Notes: a model not told the origin generated them from the sequence alone. A stretch of DNA of 64,000 bases from Vibrio sp. RE86 (GCF_013114545.1 NZ_VTXI01000013.1:49496-113495); one strand, 5' to 3'; counted from the first letter of the stretch, positions 48,473-58,956 are shown. Made by a program: numbers and translations.

Positions 48473-49236
48473 TGTCAGCGAATCGCATCCAAAAAGTAGA
48501 GGTTCTTCGTTACGATCCTGAGAAAGACGCAGAGCCGCATTTTCAAACCTTCGAAGTGCCGTTTGATGAAACAATGTCAACGCTTGACGCTCTGGGCTAC
48601 ATCAAAGACAACCTAGACAAAGACCTTTCATACCGTTGGTCTTGTCGTATGGCGATCTGTGGTTCTTGCGGCATCATGGTTAACGGCGTGCCTAAGCTAG
48701 CATGTAAGAGCTTCCTGCGTGATTACCCAAATGGCGTGAAGATCGAACCATTAGCAAACTTCCCAATCGAGAAAGACTTAATCGTTGATATGACGCCGTT
48801 TATCGAGCGCCTAGAAGCAATCAAGCCTTACATCATTGGTAACGACCGTAAGCCTGAAGATGGCGCGAACCTGCAAACACCTGAGCAGATGGCGAAGTAC
48901 AAGCAGTTCGCTGGCTGTATCAACTGTGGCTTGTGTTACGCAGCGTGTCCTCAGTTTGGCCTAAACCCAGAGTTTATTGGCCCAGCGGCACTGACACTGG
49001 CTCATCGCTACAACCTAGATAGCCGTGACAACGGTAAATCAGAGCGTATGGCACTGATCAATGGTGAAAACGGTGCTTGGGGCTGTACGTTCGTGGGTTA
49101 CTGTTCTGACGTTTGTCCGAAGAACGTAGACCCAGCGGCAGCGGTAAACCAAGGTAAAGTGGAGTCTTCAATGGACTTCGTTATCTCTATGTTCAAGCCT
49201 GATGGCACACCAACAAAAACTGCAGAGGAGGCGTAA
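48472..49236 (+). CDS. frdB: Fumarate reductase iron-sulfur subunit
   Basis: Electron-transfer subunit of 254 residues. The N-terminal [2Fe-2S] site is [14 protein letters not shown] with a later LACKS. The C-terminal ferredoxin domain has [12 protein letters not shown] and [16 protein letters not shown] for the [4Fe-4S] and [3Fe-4S] clusters; the Val at the third position of the latter fits a 3Fe centre. Translationally coupled to frdA. Confidence 0.98.
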   Translation: MSANRIQKVEVLRYDPEKDAEPHFQTFEVPFDETMSTLDALGYIKDNLDKDLSYRWSCRMAICGSCGIMVNGVPKLACKSFLRDYPNGVKIEPLANFPIEKDLIVDMTPFIERLEAIKPYIIGNDRKPEDGANLQTPEQMAKYKQFAGCINCGLCYAACPQFGLNPEFIGPAALTLAHRYNLDSRDNGKSERMALINGENGAWGCTFVGYCSDVCPKNVDPAAAVNQGKVESSMDFVISMFKPDGTPTKTAEEA

Positions 49237-49237
49237 G

Positions 49238-49621
49238 ATGAGCAACCGTAAACCTTACGTTCGCGAAGTTAAACGTACTTGGTGGAAGAACCACCCGTTT
49301 TACCGCTTCTACATGCTGCGTGAAGCAACCGTTCTGCCGCTAATCTTGTTCACACTGTTCCTGACCTTTGGCCTAGGTTCGCTAGTGAAAGGCCCTGAAG
49401 CTTGGCAAACGTGGCTAAACTTCATGGCAAACCCAGTTGTGATCGCGATTAACATCGTTGCTCTACTTGGTAGCCTGCTGCATGCTCAAACTTTCTTTAG
49501 CATGATGCCGCAAGTAATGCCGATTCGCCTTAAAGGAAAGCCAGTTGATAAGAAAATCATTGTGCTGACTCAGTGGGCTGCAGTCGCGTTTATTTCACTG
49601 ATTGTGCTTGTCGTTGTTTAA
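49238..49621 (+). CDS. frdC: Fumarate reductase membrane anchor FrdC
   Basis: Quinol-binding membrane anchor, 127 residues, three spans. The start MSNRKPYVREVKRTWWKNHP at 49238 follows the frdB stop by one base and has GAGGAGG upstream; the frame from 49202 lies within frdB. The FYRFYMLREATVLPLILFTL segment, with the Arg/Glu near the quinone, is typical. Confidence 0.95.
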   Translation: MSNRKPYVREVKRTWWKNHPFYRFYMLREATVLPLILFTLFLTFGLGSLVKGPEAWQTWLNFMANPVVIAINIVALLGSLLHAQTFFSMMPQVMPIRLKGKPVDKKIIVLTQWAAVAFISLIVLVVV

Positions 49622-49633
49622 GGAGCTATGACT

Positions 49634-50011
49634 ATGAAACCGAATTATTCTGTAGATAGAGCCCCTAAGCGTTCTGATGAGCCAATCTGGTGGGGCCTAT
49701 TTGGCGCAGGCGGTACTTGGTTTGCGATGATCACTCCAATCACTATTTTGGTGCTTGGCGTATTAGCACCACTAGGCGTGATTAACTCAGAAGCGCTAAG
49801 CTATGAGCGTGTTGCAGACTTTGCCACCAGCATTATCGGCGCACTGTTTATCATTGGTACGCTTGCCCTACCAATGTGGCATGCAATGCACCGCGTACAC
49901 CACGGTATGCACGACCTAAAATTCCATACTGGTTTAGTCGGTAAAGTAGCGTGTTACGCATTTGCAGGTCTTATCTCGGCATTGGCTGTTATTTTTATCT
50001 TCATGATTTAA
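49634..50011 (+). CDS. frdD: Fumarate reductase membrane anchor FrdD
   Basis: Second membrane anchor, 125 residues with three spans. AAGGAG stands 8 nt before the ATG at 49634 but only 2 nt before an ATG at 49628, so I chose the later one. Conserved [20 protein letters not shown] and [17 protein letters not shown], with His residues near the quinone. Last gene of frdABCD. Confidence 0.93.
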   Translation: MKPNYSVDRAPKRSDEPIWWGLFGAGGTWFAMITPITILVLGVLAPLGVINSEALSYERVADFATSIIGALFIIGTLALPMWHAMHRVHHGMHDLKFHTGLVGKVACYAFAGLISALAVIFIFMI

Positions 50012-50030
50012 CCAGCAGAAGATAAAACTA

Positions 50031-50057
50031 AGCCCGCTCAATTGAGCGGGCTTTTTC
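50031..50057. terminator. Bidirectional terminator between frdD and hslU
   Basis: AGCCCGCTC-AATT-GAGCGGGCT (50031-50052), perfect, followed by TTTTC, between convergent genes. Confidence 0.92.
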
Positions 50058-50082
50058 GTTTCTATTGATATCCCGATTGGGA

Positions 50083-51417
50083 TTACAGGATAAAGCGGCT
50101 TAGATCTTCGTCTTCAATCGTATCGCCCAGTTTCGCTTTCACGTACTCAGCGTCGATGGTTAGCTTAGAGCCTGACTTATCGGTTGCTTCAAATGATATT
50201 TCATCCATCAAACGCTCCATCACAGTATGTAGACGACGAGCACCGATGTTTTCCGTGGTTTCGTTCACTGTCCACGCCGCTTCAGCGATTTGAGTAATAC
50301 CTTCTTCCGTAAACTCAACATCGACCTCTTCTGTCTTCATCAACGCAACGTATTGCTCGGTTAACGATGCTTTTGGCTCAGTGAGAATACGTTTGAAGTC
50401 ATGGCTAGATAGCGCTTCGAGTTCAACACGAATAGGCAGACGACCTTGTAGTTCAGGAATCAGATCTGATGGCTTGGCCACTTGGAATGCGCCTGAAGCA
50501 ACAAATAGGATATGGTCGGTCTTAACCATGCCGTGCTTAGTCGATACCGTGCTACCTTCAATCAAAGGCAGTAGGTCACGCTGAACACCTTCTCGAGAAA
50601 CGTCAGGGCCAGAGCTCTCACCACGCTTACAGATCTTGTCGATTTCATCAATGAACACGATACCGTTGTTTTCTACGTTGAAGATTGCTTGCTCTTTTAG
50701 CTCTTCTTGATTTACAAGCTTCGCCGCTTCTTCTTCAGTCAGTGCTTTGAATGCTTCTTTGATTTTCAGCTTGCGCTTTTTCTTCGTATCGCCTGCTAGG
50801 TTTTGGAACATGCCCTGAAGCTGGTTTGTCATCTCTTCCATACCAGGAGGAGCCATGATCTCCACACCCATTTGTGGTGCAGCAACATCGATTTCAATCT
50901 CTTTGTCGTCTAGCTTGCCTTCACGAAGCTTCTTGCGGAAGATTTGACGTGTGTTTGATGAACTTTCATCTTGTTGCTCGTTTTGACCCCAAGCATCACG
51001 AGCCGGTGGAAGTAGCGCGTCTAAGATACGCTCTTCAGCTTGCTCTTCTGCGCGGAATTTAACTTTTTCCATCGCTTGCTGATGAGTCATCTTAATCGCA
51101 ACGTCAGTTAGGTCACGGATAATGGTTTCCACTTCCTTACCTACGTAGCCCACCTCGGTAAACTTAGTCGCTTCTACCTTGATGAAAGGCGCATTGGCTA
51201 GCTTAGCAAGACGACGAGCGATTTCAGTTTTACCTACACCCGTTGGACCAATCATCAGAATGTTCTTAGGCGTTACTTCAACACGCAAGCTCTCTTCAAG
51301 CTGCATACGACGCCAGCGGTTACGTAGTGCAATCGCCACAGAACGTTTTGCTTTTTCTTGGCCAATGATATGACGGTTCAGTTCATGAACAATTTCGCGA
51401 GGAGTCATTTCAGACAT
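50083..51417 (-). CDS. hslU: ATP-dependent protease ATPase subunit HslU (ClpY)
   Basis: AAA+ unfoldase that feeds HslV; 444 residues. Walker A is GPTGVGKT (57-64), Walker [12 protein letters not shown], and sensor region [13 protein letters not shown]. The inserted I-domain (about 110-240) is present, and the C-terminal tail ends DEDLSRFIL, which docks in HslV. AAAGGA is 8 nt before the ATG. It follows hslV after 52 nt. Confidence 0.98.
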   Translation of the reverse strand: MSEMTPREIVHELNRHIIGQEKAKRSVAIALRNRWRRMQLEESLRVEVTPKNILMIGPTGVGKTEIARRLAKLANAPFIKVEATKFTEVGYVGKEVETIIRDLTDVAIKMTHQQAMEKVKFRAEEQAEERILDALLPPARDAWGQNEQQDESSSNTRQIFRKKLREGKLDDKEIEIDVAAPQMGVEIMAPPGMEEMTNQLQGMFQNLAGDTKKKRKLKIKEAFKALTEEEAAKLVNQEELKEQAIFNVENNGIVFIDEIDKICKRGESSGPDVSREGVQRDLLPLIEGSTVSTKHGMVKTDHILFVASGAFQVAKPSDLIPELQGRLPIRVELEALSSHDFKRILTEPKASLTEQYVALMKTEEVDVEFTEEGITQIAEAAWTVNETTENIGARRLHTVMERLMDEISFEATDKSGSKLTIDAEYVKAKLGDTIEDEDLSRFIL

Positions 51418-51469
51418 AGTCAGTTTCCTTTAAATTCTTGTTGCCACTATCTTTGTTTATTCCGCCAGA

Positions 51470-52012
51470 TTACTCGGCTTGATCGGCTGGGATTTCTAGT
51501 TCTTCGATAGTGTGGTGATGGTTCGTAAACACACAGATATCACCGGCAATTTTCAGTGATTTTTCTGCGATGTCACGAGCATCTAATTCGGTATTTTCTA
51601 ATAGAGCAGTGGCTGCCGCTTGAGCAAAGTTACCACCTGAACCAATGGCAATCAGGTCGTTCTCAGGCTGAACCACATCACCATTACCTGTAATGATAAG
51701 TGATGCTGTTTCATCGGCTACAGCTAACAGCGCTTCTAGCTTGCGCAGAGCACGATCACTACGCCAATCTTTTGCCAGTTCAACGGCTGCTTTGGTTAAA
51801 TGGCCTTGGTGCATTTGCAGCTTGCTTTCAAATTTTTCAAACAGCGTGAAAGCATCTGCCGTACCACCAGCAAAGCCAGCTAAAACTTTGTTGTTGTACA
51901 GGCGACGCACTTTGCGCGCATTGCCCTTCATTACTGTGTTACCCAGAGATACTTGGCCATCACCAGCGATGACGACTTTATTATTACGACGTACAGATAC
52001 AATGGTAGTCAC
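51470..52012 (-). CDS. hslV: ATP-dependent protease peptidase subunit HslV (ClpQ)
   Basis: Proteasome-like threonine protease, dodecamer; 180 residues. It starts at GTG; after Met removal the N-terminal nucleophile is Thr2 ([20 protein letters not shown]). Lys and Gly of the active site lie in GNARKVRRL and [12 protein letters not shown] heat-shock type promoter lies about 45 bp upstream. Confidence 0.98.
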   Translation of the reverse strand: MTTIVSVRRNNKVVIAGDGQVSLGNTVMKGNARKVRRLYNNKVLAGFAGGTADAFTLFEKFESKLQMHQGHLTKAAVELAKDWRSDRALRKLEALLAVADETASLIITGNGDVVQPENDLIAIGSGGNFAQAAATALLENTELDARDIAEKSLKIAGDICVFTNHHHTIEELEIPADQAE

Positions 52013-52054
52013 GAGTAGGGCCTCATAGTTGTTTTAATCTCGGTGTTAAAAGTT

Positions 52055-52083
52055 ATATGAGGTTATAGACAAAGGAATTCAAG
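52055..52083 (-). promoter_or_regulatory. Sigma-32 type promoter of hslVU
   Basis: On the minus strand: CTTGAAT (52083-52077), 14-nt spacer, CCTCATAT (52062-52055). This fits the heat-shock consensus CTTGAAA-N13-15-CCCCATNT with one mismatch in each box. It ends 42 nt before the hslV GTG. Confidence 0.75.
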
Positions 52084-52146
52084 GGGAGAAGGAAGGTTAC
52101 AAATGATGAGAAATCTATTTATTCTGCCGCCATCTAGAGCAAATAA

Positions 52147-52174
52147 AAAAGCGAACCCATCGAGGTTCGCTTTT
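52147..52174 (-). terminator. Terminator after ftsN
   Basis: AAGCGAACC / GGTTCGCTT (52149-52172) with a 6-nt loop. The minus-strand product ends in TTTTTTATT. Confidence 0.9.
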
Positions 52175-52181
52175 CATCTAT

Positions 52182-52727
52182 TTACTGCGACTCTTTCCAA
52201 ATCGCACAAGGTTCAATCTTCGCACGTTGCAGTTTGTGCTTATCTCGCTCTGCATCACGCTTGAGCTTGTATGGACCAAGTACTACTCGATACCAGCTGC
52301 TGCCCTCTTTCTTGCGGATTTCACTGCTAATACCTTGGAATGCGATGTCCAGTTTGCGCGCTTCAGCTTGCTGAGCCTTCTTGTACGCACCACACTGCAT
52401 GATGTATGGGATTTTCGATATTACCTGCTCTTTCGCTTGCACTTCTACTTCACGACTAGGCAAGCTTTCCACGTAATCCCACTTCTCTTCTGGAGGCGGT
52501 GGTAATTTCGCTTGCGGTTTTGGCTTAGGTTTTGTTTTAGCAGGCTCAACAACCGGTGTTGGCGGCTCAGGATCATTGCTTAAAAGATACAGGCCATAAC
52601 CAAACGCACTGACAAGCAATACTGCCAGTAAACCACTGCGCCAAGGCTTACGGCGAGGCGCTGTCTTTTTTGCGGGCTTACGGCTATTTCCACCACGGCC
52701 ACGTTTTACATAATCTCTATTTGCCAC
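52182..52727 (-). CDS. ftsN: Cell division protein FtsN
   Basis: Late septal protein that triggers constriction; 181 residues. Cytoplasmic basic N-terminus (RRKPWRSG), one span at about 32-50, a short Pro/Lys-rich periplasmic linker, and a SPOR peptidoglycan-binding domain (about 105-181: YIMQCGAYKKAQQAEARKLD). It is clearly shorter than E. coli FtsN (319), with a shorter linker, as usual for vibrios. Between cytR and hslV, as in E. coli. Confidence 0.93.
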   Translation of the reverse strand: MANRDYVKRGRGGNSRKPAKKTAPRRKPWRSGLLAVLLVSAFGYGLYLLSNDPEPPTPVVEPAKTKPKPKPQAKLPPPPEEKWDYVESLPSREVEVQAKEQVISKIPYIMQCGAYKKAQQAEARKLDIAFQGISSEIRKKEGSSWYRVVLGPYKLKRDAERDKHKLQRAKIEPCAIWKESQ

Positions 52728-52804
52728 GACTAAACATCAATAAAGTTGGTTACCACTGTCGGTATGTTAATCCAGAATGCGATGCGATGACAGACTAGAA
52801 ATGG

Positions 52805-52830
52805 AAGCGGCGCATCAAAATGCGCCGCTT
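52805..52830 (-). terminator. Hairpin after cytR
   Basis: AAGCGGCGCAT / ATGCGCCGCTT (52805-52815 and 52820-52830), perfect 11-bp stem with a 4-nt loop. The T-run is poor (CCATTTCT). Confidence 0.65.
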
Positions 52831-52842
52831 AGGATATCTAGC

Positions 52843-53850
52843 TTAAATCATACGAGGTGGTGCCGCACTTTCACGAACAACCAAAGTGGTTTCGAGTAAG
52901 CGAGAGCCCGCTCGAACGTCATGGCCTCTCAATAGCTCAAGCATCATCAACATAGCTTGACGGCCAATCTCGTAGCGAGGCTGAGAAATAGTGGTTAGCG
53001 GTGGATCGCAGTACTGCGCGAAATGAATATCATCGAAGCCCACAACAGAAAGATCTTGTGGTACTCGCAGACCGAGCTTTTTCGCTTCTTGGATTGCGCC
53101 AATCGCCATCGCATCGTTGTGGCAGAAAATCGCGGTCGGTGGTTCAGGCAGAGCAAGTAATTGACGAACGGCTTTCGCACCAGCCTCAAAAGTGAAATCA
53201 CCGTATGTACAGAAGTTTTGATTCATTGTGATTCCCGCACGGCGCAGCGCTTGCTGGTAACCTTGATGGCGGAACTGACACAGCACTGCAGATTCTGGCC
53301 CTGAGATTTGAGCCACACGTTTATGCCCCATCTGAGTCAGATAGTTAACCGCTTCAAACGCTGAAGTTAAGTTGTCAATGTGTACGGTAGGCAATTCAAG
53401 CTCTGGCGCAAATTCACACGCCATGACCATAGGTGGTAAGTTTTTCTGCTCAGGTTTACTGACGTCAAATGGAAGATCAGTCCCTAGCAACAGCATTCCA
53501 TCAGCTTGTTTAGTGAACACGAGATTAACGAAAGAGCTTTCACGTTTCTTCTGTTGGCCACTATCACCTAATAGAACGATGTATCCATGCTCCATAGCCG
53601 CATCTTCGATACCACGAATGATCTCGGTATAGTACGGGTCACAGATATCAGGAATGATTGCGATGATTGTTTTGGATTCGTTACGACGTAGATTACGTGC
53701 TAACGAGTTTGGTGAATAACCAGCTTCTAAAACCGCATCTTCAACTCTTTTCCTTGTTGCTGATGATACTTTTTCTGGATTCATTAGCGCTCGTGAAACC
53801 GTCGCTGTTGAAACTCCCGCAAGCTGGGCAACATCCTTCATTGTCGCCAT
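52843..53850 (-). CDS. cytR: LacI-family regulator CytR
   Basis: Repressor of nucleoside uptake and catabolism that acts with CRP and is relieved by cytidine; 335 residues. The N-terminal HTH is [20 protein letters not shown], with hinge helix [12 protein letters not shown]. The periplasmic-binding-protein-like effector domain follows. Its place next to ftsN and priA is as in E. coli. In vibrios CytR also affects competence and biofilm. Confidence 0.93.
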   Translation of the reverse strand: MATMKDVAQLAGVSTATVSRALMNPEKVSSATRKRVEDAVLEAGYSPNSLARNLRRNESKTIIAIIPDICDPYYTEIIRGIEDAAMEHGYIVLLGDSGQQKKRESSFVNLVFTKQADGMLLLGTDLPFDVSKPEQKNLPPMVMACEFAPELELPTVHIDNLTSAFEAVNYLTQMGHKRVAQISGPESAVLCQFRHQGYQQALRRAGITMNQNFCTYGDFTFEAGAKAVRQLLALPEPPTAIFCHNDAMAIGAIQEAKKLGLRVPQDLSVVGFDDIHFAQYCDPPLTTISQPRYEIGRQAMLMMLELLRGHDVRAGSRLLETTLVVRESAAPPRMI

Positions 53851-54216
53851 ATTTTCTTAACCCTCTTAAATAACCTTATCTGGTAGCTCAGTTGCCACCT
53901 AAACCTAATTGAATTGCATCTCATCGACCAAACGGACAATACGATGTTATTTGTAGGTTAGTACCTATCTTCTCATTAATTTCGACAACGCAATCGTTTA
54001 ACTATCAAACTATGACTTGAAAACAATACTTTGCACATCACCTAGTTTATTCATTTAAGGGCACAAAGTTACGGGAGATTTAACAAAATGAGCAGCCAAT
54101 GGGAGATCTTGGTCACAATTAAATGAAAAAGGCATGCATGCAATATTCTTAAAAGCAGACCAAAGGAGAGGATTGAGTCTGATTTTATAAAAAATCAGAT
54201 CAAAGAGAGCCGTTGA
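53851..54216. other. Non-coding region between priA and cytR
   Basis: 366 bp, AT-rich, holding the cytR promoter. At its right end an AT-rich hairpin TCTGATTTT/AAAATCAGA (54178-54199) lies just after the priA stop and could terminate priA. No ORF of coding character. Confidence 0.55.
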
Positions 54217-56418
54217 TTAACTCAGATCTTGTGGCTCAATATCGAGTGACCAACGCACTTTTTTGGCATTAGGCAGCATCTGGATAGCGGGCTTAGCACT
54301 CGACAATAATTTCTGCATAACAGGACGACTTTGTGTTTGTAGCAAAAGCTGCCAACGAAACTTACCCGCCCTTTTAGCCATAGGTGCAGGAGTTGGACCT
54401 AATACTTGGCAAAAATTATCAAACAATGGATGGGCTTCTAGTGTATGGCGCACCTGACGCAAGAAATCTTCCACTTCTTGAGAGTGGTTTGCCTCGGCTC
54501 TAAACAGAGTAAGGAAGGAGTATGGTGGCAATTGAGCATGCTTACGCTCTTCTAATGCCGTTTCAGCAAAATGACGGTAACTTTTATTCAGCAGCGCTTG
54601 CAACAAACTGTGCTCTGGGTGGTGAGTCTGCAAGACGACTTCTCCTGGCTTACTCGCACGTCCTGCTCGCCCTGCCACTTGTATAAACAGCTGAGCCAAA
54701 CGTTCAGAGGCTCGGAAATCACTACTGTAGAGAGAGCCATCCACGTCCAATAAACCTACCATGGTCACATCAGGGAAATGATGCCCTTTTGCTAACATCT
54801 GAGTCCCAATTAAGATCTGATACTCCCCATTGCGAATTGCTCCAAGTGCACTCTCTAAGCTTCCCTTGCGGCGCGTACTATCGCGATCAATACGAATCGT
54901 TTTGTATTCAGGAAAAAGCTCAGCCAGTTGCTTTTCAAGCTGCTCAGTACCCACTCCAACCGTAACAAGGTGTGTTGAACCACACCCTTGGCAATGATGA
55001 ATCGTTGGCTGCTGCGAACCACAGTGGTGGCAACGGATCTCATTACTGTTTTGATGATAGGTATAGTAAGCATCACAACGTTTACACTCTGCAATCCAAC
55101 CACACTCATGGCACATTAAGGCTGGCGAAAAGCCTCGTCGGTTCAAAAACAGCATCACCTGGTTGCCCGCCGTTAGGTGTTTGCGCATTTCGGCAATTAA
55201 TGGCGCTGACAAGCCGCTTTCAAGGTACAACCCTTTAACATCGAGCACTTTATTAGTAGTCGGTGTCGCGCTGCCTGCTCGCGAAGAGAGGATAAGGTGG
55301 TGATATTTGCCCGCCAGTGCATTATGGAGCGTTTCTAATGCAGGTGTTGCTGAACCGAGCACAATCGGGATTTGCTCTTTATTCGCACGCATTACCGCCA
55401 CATCGCGAGCATGGTAACGCAAACTATCTTGCTGCTTGTAGGACGCATCGTGCTCCTCATCAACAATGATAATGCCCAAATTAGCAAAAGGCGTCAGCAA
55501 TGCCGAACGTGTGCCGATCACAATGCCGCAGACATTGTCGCGTGCACTCAACCAAGCATTCAGGCGTTCAGTATCATTAAGGCCTGAATGAATCACTTCA
55601 ACAGGTACATTGAAACGTTTTTTGAAGCGGTTAATGGTTTGTGGCGTTAAACCAATTTCAGGAACAAGTACCAGAGCTTGTCGCCCTTTTTCTAATACTG
55701 GTTTGATTAGGTTCAGGTAAACTTCAGTCTTGCCCGAGCCAGTGACCCCTTCCAATAAATAGCAGCCAAATCCGTCCGCACTGTTCACTGTCGCAATCGC
55801 CACGGCTTGCTCTGCATTCAATTTGGGCTTATCGACTTGCGCCTCTACATCTTTTTGCCAATCTCGGACTACCGGACGCTTTTCAATCGACTCGATCCAA
55901 CCTTTCTCCGCTAAGGTCTTTAATACCGACGAAGAGACCTCTTCATCAATAAAGCGTTGATGAGGAACAGAGCCCCCTTCTAGCATATGCATAACCTTGG
56001 CTTGCTTAACTGCACGACCGAACCCTTGCATGAATTGGTCACGCCCAGCTGAAGTCAGTTGCCACTCCACCAGCGTCGCAAAGTCGGCTTCTTTACCTTT
56101 TCTTAGCGCACTGGGCATCGCATTGAGCAACGTATCGCCCAATGGATACTGATAAAACTGACTGCACCAGTTCAACAGTGAGTACAAGGTATCAGGCCAA
56201 ACTGGTTGACTATCAAGTACCTGCTTAATCGGTTTCAGTTTATCGAAGCCGAATTCAGACTCATTAACCAATGCGGTCACAACACCCACTAACGTTTGAC
56301 GACCAAAAGGCACAGAAACCCGTCCGCCTATAATAGGAAATAGGTGACTAGGAATTTGGTAATCGAACTGTTTATCAAGTGGCACAGGTAGTGCAACTCG
56401 GGCAATCATTGGTCGCAT
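54217..56418 (-). CDS. priA: Primosomal replication restart helicase PriA
   Basis: 3'-5' superfamily 2 helicase that reloads DnaB at stalled forks; 733 residues. N-terminal 3' DNA-binding domain (VALPVPLDKQFDYQIPSHLF). Walker A GVTGSGKTEVYLN, DEAH-type box VDEEHDASYK. The zinc-binding insertion has four CxxC pairs (CHECGWIAECKRC, CHHCG, CQGC). Motif V/VI at GTQMLAKGHHFPDVTMVGLL and QVAGRAGRA. Start at 56418; an ATG three codons later is possible. Confidence 0.97.
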   Translation of the reverse strand: MRPMIARVALPVPLDKQFDYQIPSHLFPIIGGRVSVPFGRQTLVGVVTALVNESEFGFDKLKPIKQVLDSQPVWPDTLYSLLNWCSQFYQYPLGDTLLNAMPSALRKGKEADFATLVEWQLTSAGRDQFMQGFGRAVKQAKVMHMLEGGSVPHQRFIDEEVSSSVLKTLAEKGWIESIEKRPVVRDWQKDVEAQVDKPKLNAEQAVAIATVNSADGFGCYLLEGVTGSGKTEVYLNLIKPVLEKGRQALVLVPEIGLTPQTINRFKKRFNVPVEVIHSGLNDTERLNAWLSARDNVCGIVIGTRSALLTPFANLGIIIVDEEHDASYKQQDSLRYHARDVAVMRANKEQIPIVLGSATPALETLHNALAGKYHHLILSSRAGSATPTTNKVLDVKGLYLESGLSAPLIAEMRKHLTAGNQVMLFLNRRGFSPALMCHECGWIAECKRCDAYYTYHQNSNEIRCHHCGSQQPTIHHCQGCGSTHLVTVGVGTEQLEKQLAELFPEYKTIRIDRDSTRRKGSLESALGAIRNGEYQILIGTQMLAKGHHFPDVTMVGLLDVDGSLYSSDFRASERLAQLFIQVAGRAGRASKPGEVVLQTHHPEHSLLQALLNKSYRHFAETALEERKHAQLPPYSFLTLFRAEANHSQEVEDFLRQVRHTLEAHPLFDNFCQVLGPTPAPMAKRAGKFRWQLLLQTQSRPVMQKLLSSAKPAIQMLPNAKKVRWSLDIEPQDLS

Positions 56419-56639
56419 AGTTTGGCTATAAAGCTCGCTGGAAGGAAACGTTGTTAGTCTAAGGTAAAAGGAGAGAGCTGGAAAGAGAGCAACAATCAGT
56501 GGCTATCTGCTATACAGGCTAAAAAAGTAGCAGTTTATGGCTCAAACGGGTTGATCCTGCCTCATCTATTCATTACTATATCGCGCCTTAGAGATATGGC
56601 TACCTTGGTGTAGCGGTATCCTAAATCATTTTTTATTAA

Positions 56640-56699
56640 CTACGTGTGGTGTCCGGCTTAGAATCGGATAGCGACACGGCCTATATTAGAGGTTCTCCC
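56640..56699 (+). promoter_or_regulatory. Possible L31 leader upstream of rpmE
   Basis: Within 56649-56677 GTGTC pairs with GACAC around CGGCTTAGAATCGGATAGC, and inner TCCG/CGGA can pair instead. It sits directly before the rpmE ribosome-binding site. L31 leader RNAs that bind L31 are known in bacteria including gamma-proteobacteria. I infer but cannot confirm membership. Confidence 0.4.
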
Positions 56700-56918
56700 A
56701 TGAAAGCTGGTATCCACCCAGAATACAAAGCAGTTAAAGCAACTTGTTCTTGCGGTAACTCTTTCGAGTTCAACTCAACTCTAGCTAAAGAGTCTATCCA
56801 CCTAGACGTATGTGACAAATGTCACCCATTCTACACTGGTAAGCAGCGTATCGTTGATACTGGCGGCCGTGTTGATCGCTTCAACAAGCGTTTCGGTGCT
56901 CTATCAAGCAAGAAGTAA
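56700..56918 (+). CDS. rpmE: 50S ribosomal protein L31
   Basis: Zinc-binding form of L31, 72 residues, large-subunit protein bridging the two subunits. The start [20 protein letters not shown] at 56700 follows AGAGG; a longer frame upstream is not needed. Cys16, Cys18, Cys37 and Cys40 (CSC, CDKC) make the zinc site, so this is the C+ paralogue. Divergent from priA, as in E. coli. Confidence 0.97.
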   Translation: MKAGIHPEYKAVKATCSCGNSFEFNSTLAKESIHLDVCDKCHPFYTGKQRIVDTGGRVDRFNKRFGALSSKK

Positions 56919-56943
56919 TTCTGCTCTGATATCGAATCTGAAA

Positions 56944-56968
56944 AAGGACGCTCCGGCGTCCTTTTTTA
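56944..56968 (+). terminator. Terminator after rpmE
   Basis: AGGACGC-TCCG-GCGTCCT (56945-56962) followed by six T. Confidence 0.93.
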
Positions 56969-57178
56969 TTGCCCTCTAACTTACCTTTCTCTCATTTTAT
57001 AGAGTAATCGTTTAGTGAATTTGATATTCGCTAGCCATATCTCTATTCATCTGGTCTTATCTCCAGTCATTTAACACATTTTATTGCTTCAGCTCGCATT
57101 CTGACCTAGATAGCTTGACTTAGTTACTCTAGAATGGATTTCCCCCTTTCCAAATAAAAACAATGAGTACCTACACCC

Positions 57179-58456
57179 ATGTCAGATGACAATCGCCAAG
57201 AATTATCCGCTGAAGAACAATTCCGCCAAGAAGCTTTGGACTACCATGCGTACCCGACTCCAGGGAAAATCGGTGTTGCCCTAACAACACCAGCCGAGAC
57301 AGCAAAAGATCTCGCTCTAGCATATAGCCCAGGCGTAGCAGAACCTGTACGTGAAATCGCACAAAATGCCGATAACGTCTACAAGTACACTTCAAAAGGT
57401 AACATGGTTGCAGTGATCTCTAACGGCACCGCAATTCTTGGTCTTGGTAACTTAGGTCCTCTAGCATCAAAACCTGTAATGGAAGGTAAGTCTCTTCTGT
57501 TCAAACGCTTTGCAGGTTTAGACTCAATTGATATCGAAGTTAAGCACCGCACCATTGAAGAGTTCGTCGATACAGTGGCGAACATTGCTGATACATTCGG
57601 TGGTATTAACCTTGAAGACATCAAAGCGCCAGACTGTTTTGAAATTGAACGCCAGCTAATCGAGCGTTGTGACGTTCCAGTTTTCCATGATGACCAACAC
57701 GGCACCGCGATTGTAACGGCTGCAGGCATGCTGAACGCAATCGAGCTGCAAGGCAAGAAGCTAGAAGAGGCGACTATCGTCTGTCTAGGTGCGGGTGCGG
57801 CAGCGGTTGCATGTATGGAACTACTGATTAAATGTGGTGCAATGCGTGAGAAGATCTACATGCTTGACCGCAAAGGCGTGATCCATACTCGTCGTGAAGA
57901 TCTTAACGAATACAAACAGCTATTTGCTAACAACACAGACAAGCGCACACTGGAAGATGTTATCGAAGGTGCTGACCTATTCCTTGGTGTATCAGGCCCG
58001 AACCTTCTGTCTCCAGAAGCACTAGAACTGATGGCAGATAAACCTGTTGTGTTCGCATGTTCAAACCCAGATCCAGAGATTAAGCCAGAGCTTGCACACG
58101 AAGTTCGTGATGACATCATCATGGGTACGGGTCGCAGTGACTACCCGAACCAAGTAAACAACGTTTTATGTTTCCCATTCATTTTCCGTGGTGCGTTAGA
58201 TGTTCGCGCTAGTGAGATCAATGATGAGATGAAACTGGCAGCGGTTGACGCGATTCGTCAGCTAGCAAAAGAAGAAGTACCAGCAGAAGTTCTCACAGCT
58301 GCAGGTGTTGATTCGCTATCGTTTGGCCCTGGTTACATCATTCCAAAACCAATGGACTCTCGCTTGCTTCCTCGCGTAGCAAAAGCAGTTGCCCAAGCCG
58401 CCATAGAATCTGGTGTGGCTCGTATTGAGATGCCAGAGAACTACATGGAAGCGTAA
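57179..58456 (+). CDS. Malic enzyme, short bacterial form
   Basis: Oxidative decarboxylation of malate to pyruvate with NAD or NADP; 425 residues. Domain 1 has LAYSPGVAEPVREIA and the metal site IKAPDCFEIERQLIE, with VPVFHDDQHGTAIVT. The Rossmann domain has VCLGAGAAAVACMELLIKCG. It lacks the phosphotransacetylase-like C-terminal domain of E. coli MaeB (759 residues), so it is the compact type. Cofactor preference cannot be read safely. It has its own terminator. Confidence 0.92.
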   Translation: MSDDNRQELSAEEQFRQEALDYHAYPTPGKIGVALTTPAETAKDLALAYSPGVAEPVREIAQNADNVYKYTSKGNMVAVISNGTAILGLGNLGPLASKPVMEGKSLLFKRFAGLDSIDIEVKHRTIEEFVDTVANIADTFGGINLEDIKAPDCFEIERQLIERCDVPVFHDDQHGTAIVTAAGMLNAIELQGKKLEEATIVCLGAGAAAVACMELLIKCGAMREKIYMLDRKGVIHTRREDLNEYKQLFANNTDKRTLEDVIEGADLFLGVSGPNLLSPEALELMADKPVVFACSNPDPEIKPELAHEVRDDIIMGTGRSDYPNQVNNVLCFPFIFRGALDVRASEINDEMKLAAVDAIRQLAKEEVPAEVLTAAGVDSLSFGPGYIIPKPMDSRLLPRVAKAVAQAAIESGVARIEMPENYMEA

Positions 58457-58482
58457 TCGCATCTAATAATGAATAAAGAAAA

Positions 58483-58511
58483 AACCGCTGTCAGTAACAG
58501 CGGTTTTTTTA
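58483..58511 (+). terminator. Terminator after the malic enzyme gene
   Basis: AACCGCTGT-CAGTA-ACAGCGGTT (58483-58505), then T-run. The A-run on the other side would serve metJ as well. Confidence 0.92.
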
Positions 58512-58562
58512 TGTCATTTCTTTATGGCTCGCAGCGAAAAACTTAGGTGCTTAGATTTCTTT

Positions 58563-58883
58563 TTATTCTTCGTCAAACGCTTCGAACTCAATACCCATCT
58601 CTGTCATCAGTTTTTTCACTTCAGCAGGGATATCATCTGGGCGATCTTTACGTAAATCTTCATCCGTTGGCAGTGGCTGCCCGGTGTACGCGTGTAGAAA
58701 CGCTTCACACAATAGCTCGCTGTTTGTCGCGTGGCGTAGGTTGTTAATCTGACGACGAGTACGCTCATCAGTTAAAACCTTCAATACTTTCAATGGAATA
58801 GAAACGGTAATCTTCTTTACTTGTTCGCTTTTCTTTCCATGTTCAGCATATGGGCTAATGTATTCGCCATTCCAGTCTGCCAT
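58563..58883 (-). CDS. metJ: Methionine repressor MetJ
   Basis: Ribbon-helix-helix repressor using S-adenosylmethionine as co-repressor; 106 residues. The DNA-contacting strand is [20 protein letters not shown] and the dimer helix [20 protein letters not shown]. Divergent from metB, with tandem met boxes between them, so it probably controls itself and metBL. Confidence 0.97.
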   Translation of the reverse strand: MADWNGEYISPYAEHGKKSEQVKKITVSIPLKVLKVLTDERTRRQINNLRHATNSELLCEAFLHAYTGQPLPTDEDLRKDRPDDIPAEVKKLMTEMGIEFEAFDEE

Positions 58884-58956
58884 TGCGCACCTTTTGTAAA
58901 TATTTATGTTTTGAATTCGAAAGCGTAATTTTAGCGGGATTTATGGCCATAAGCAA

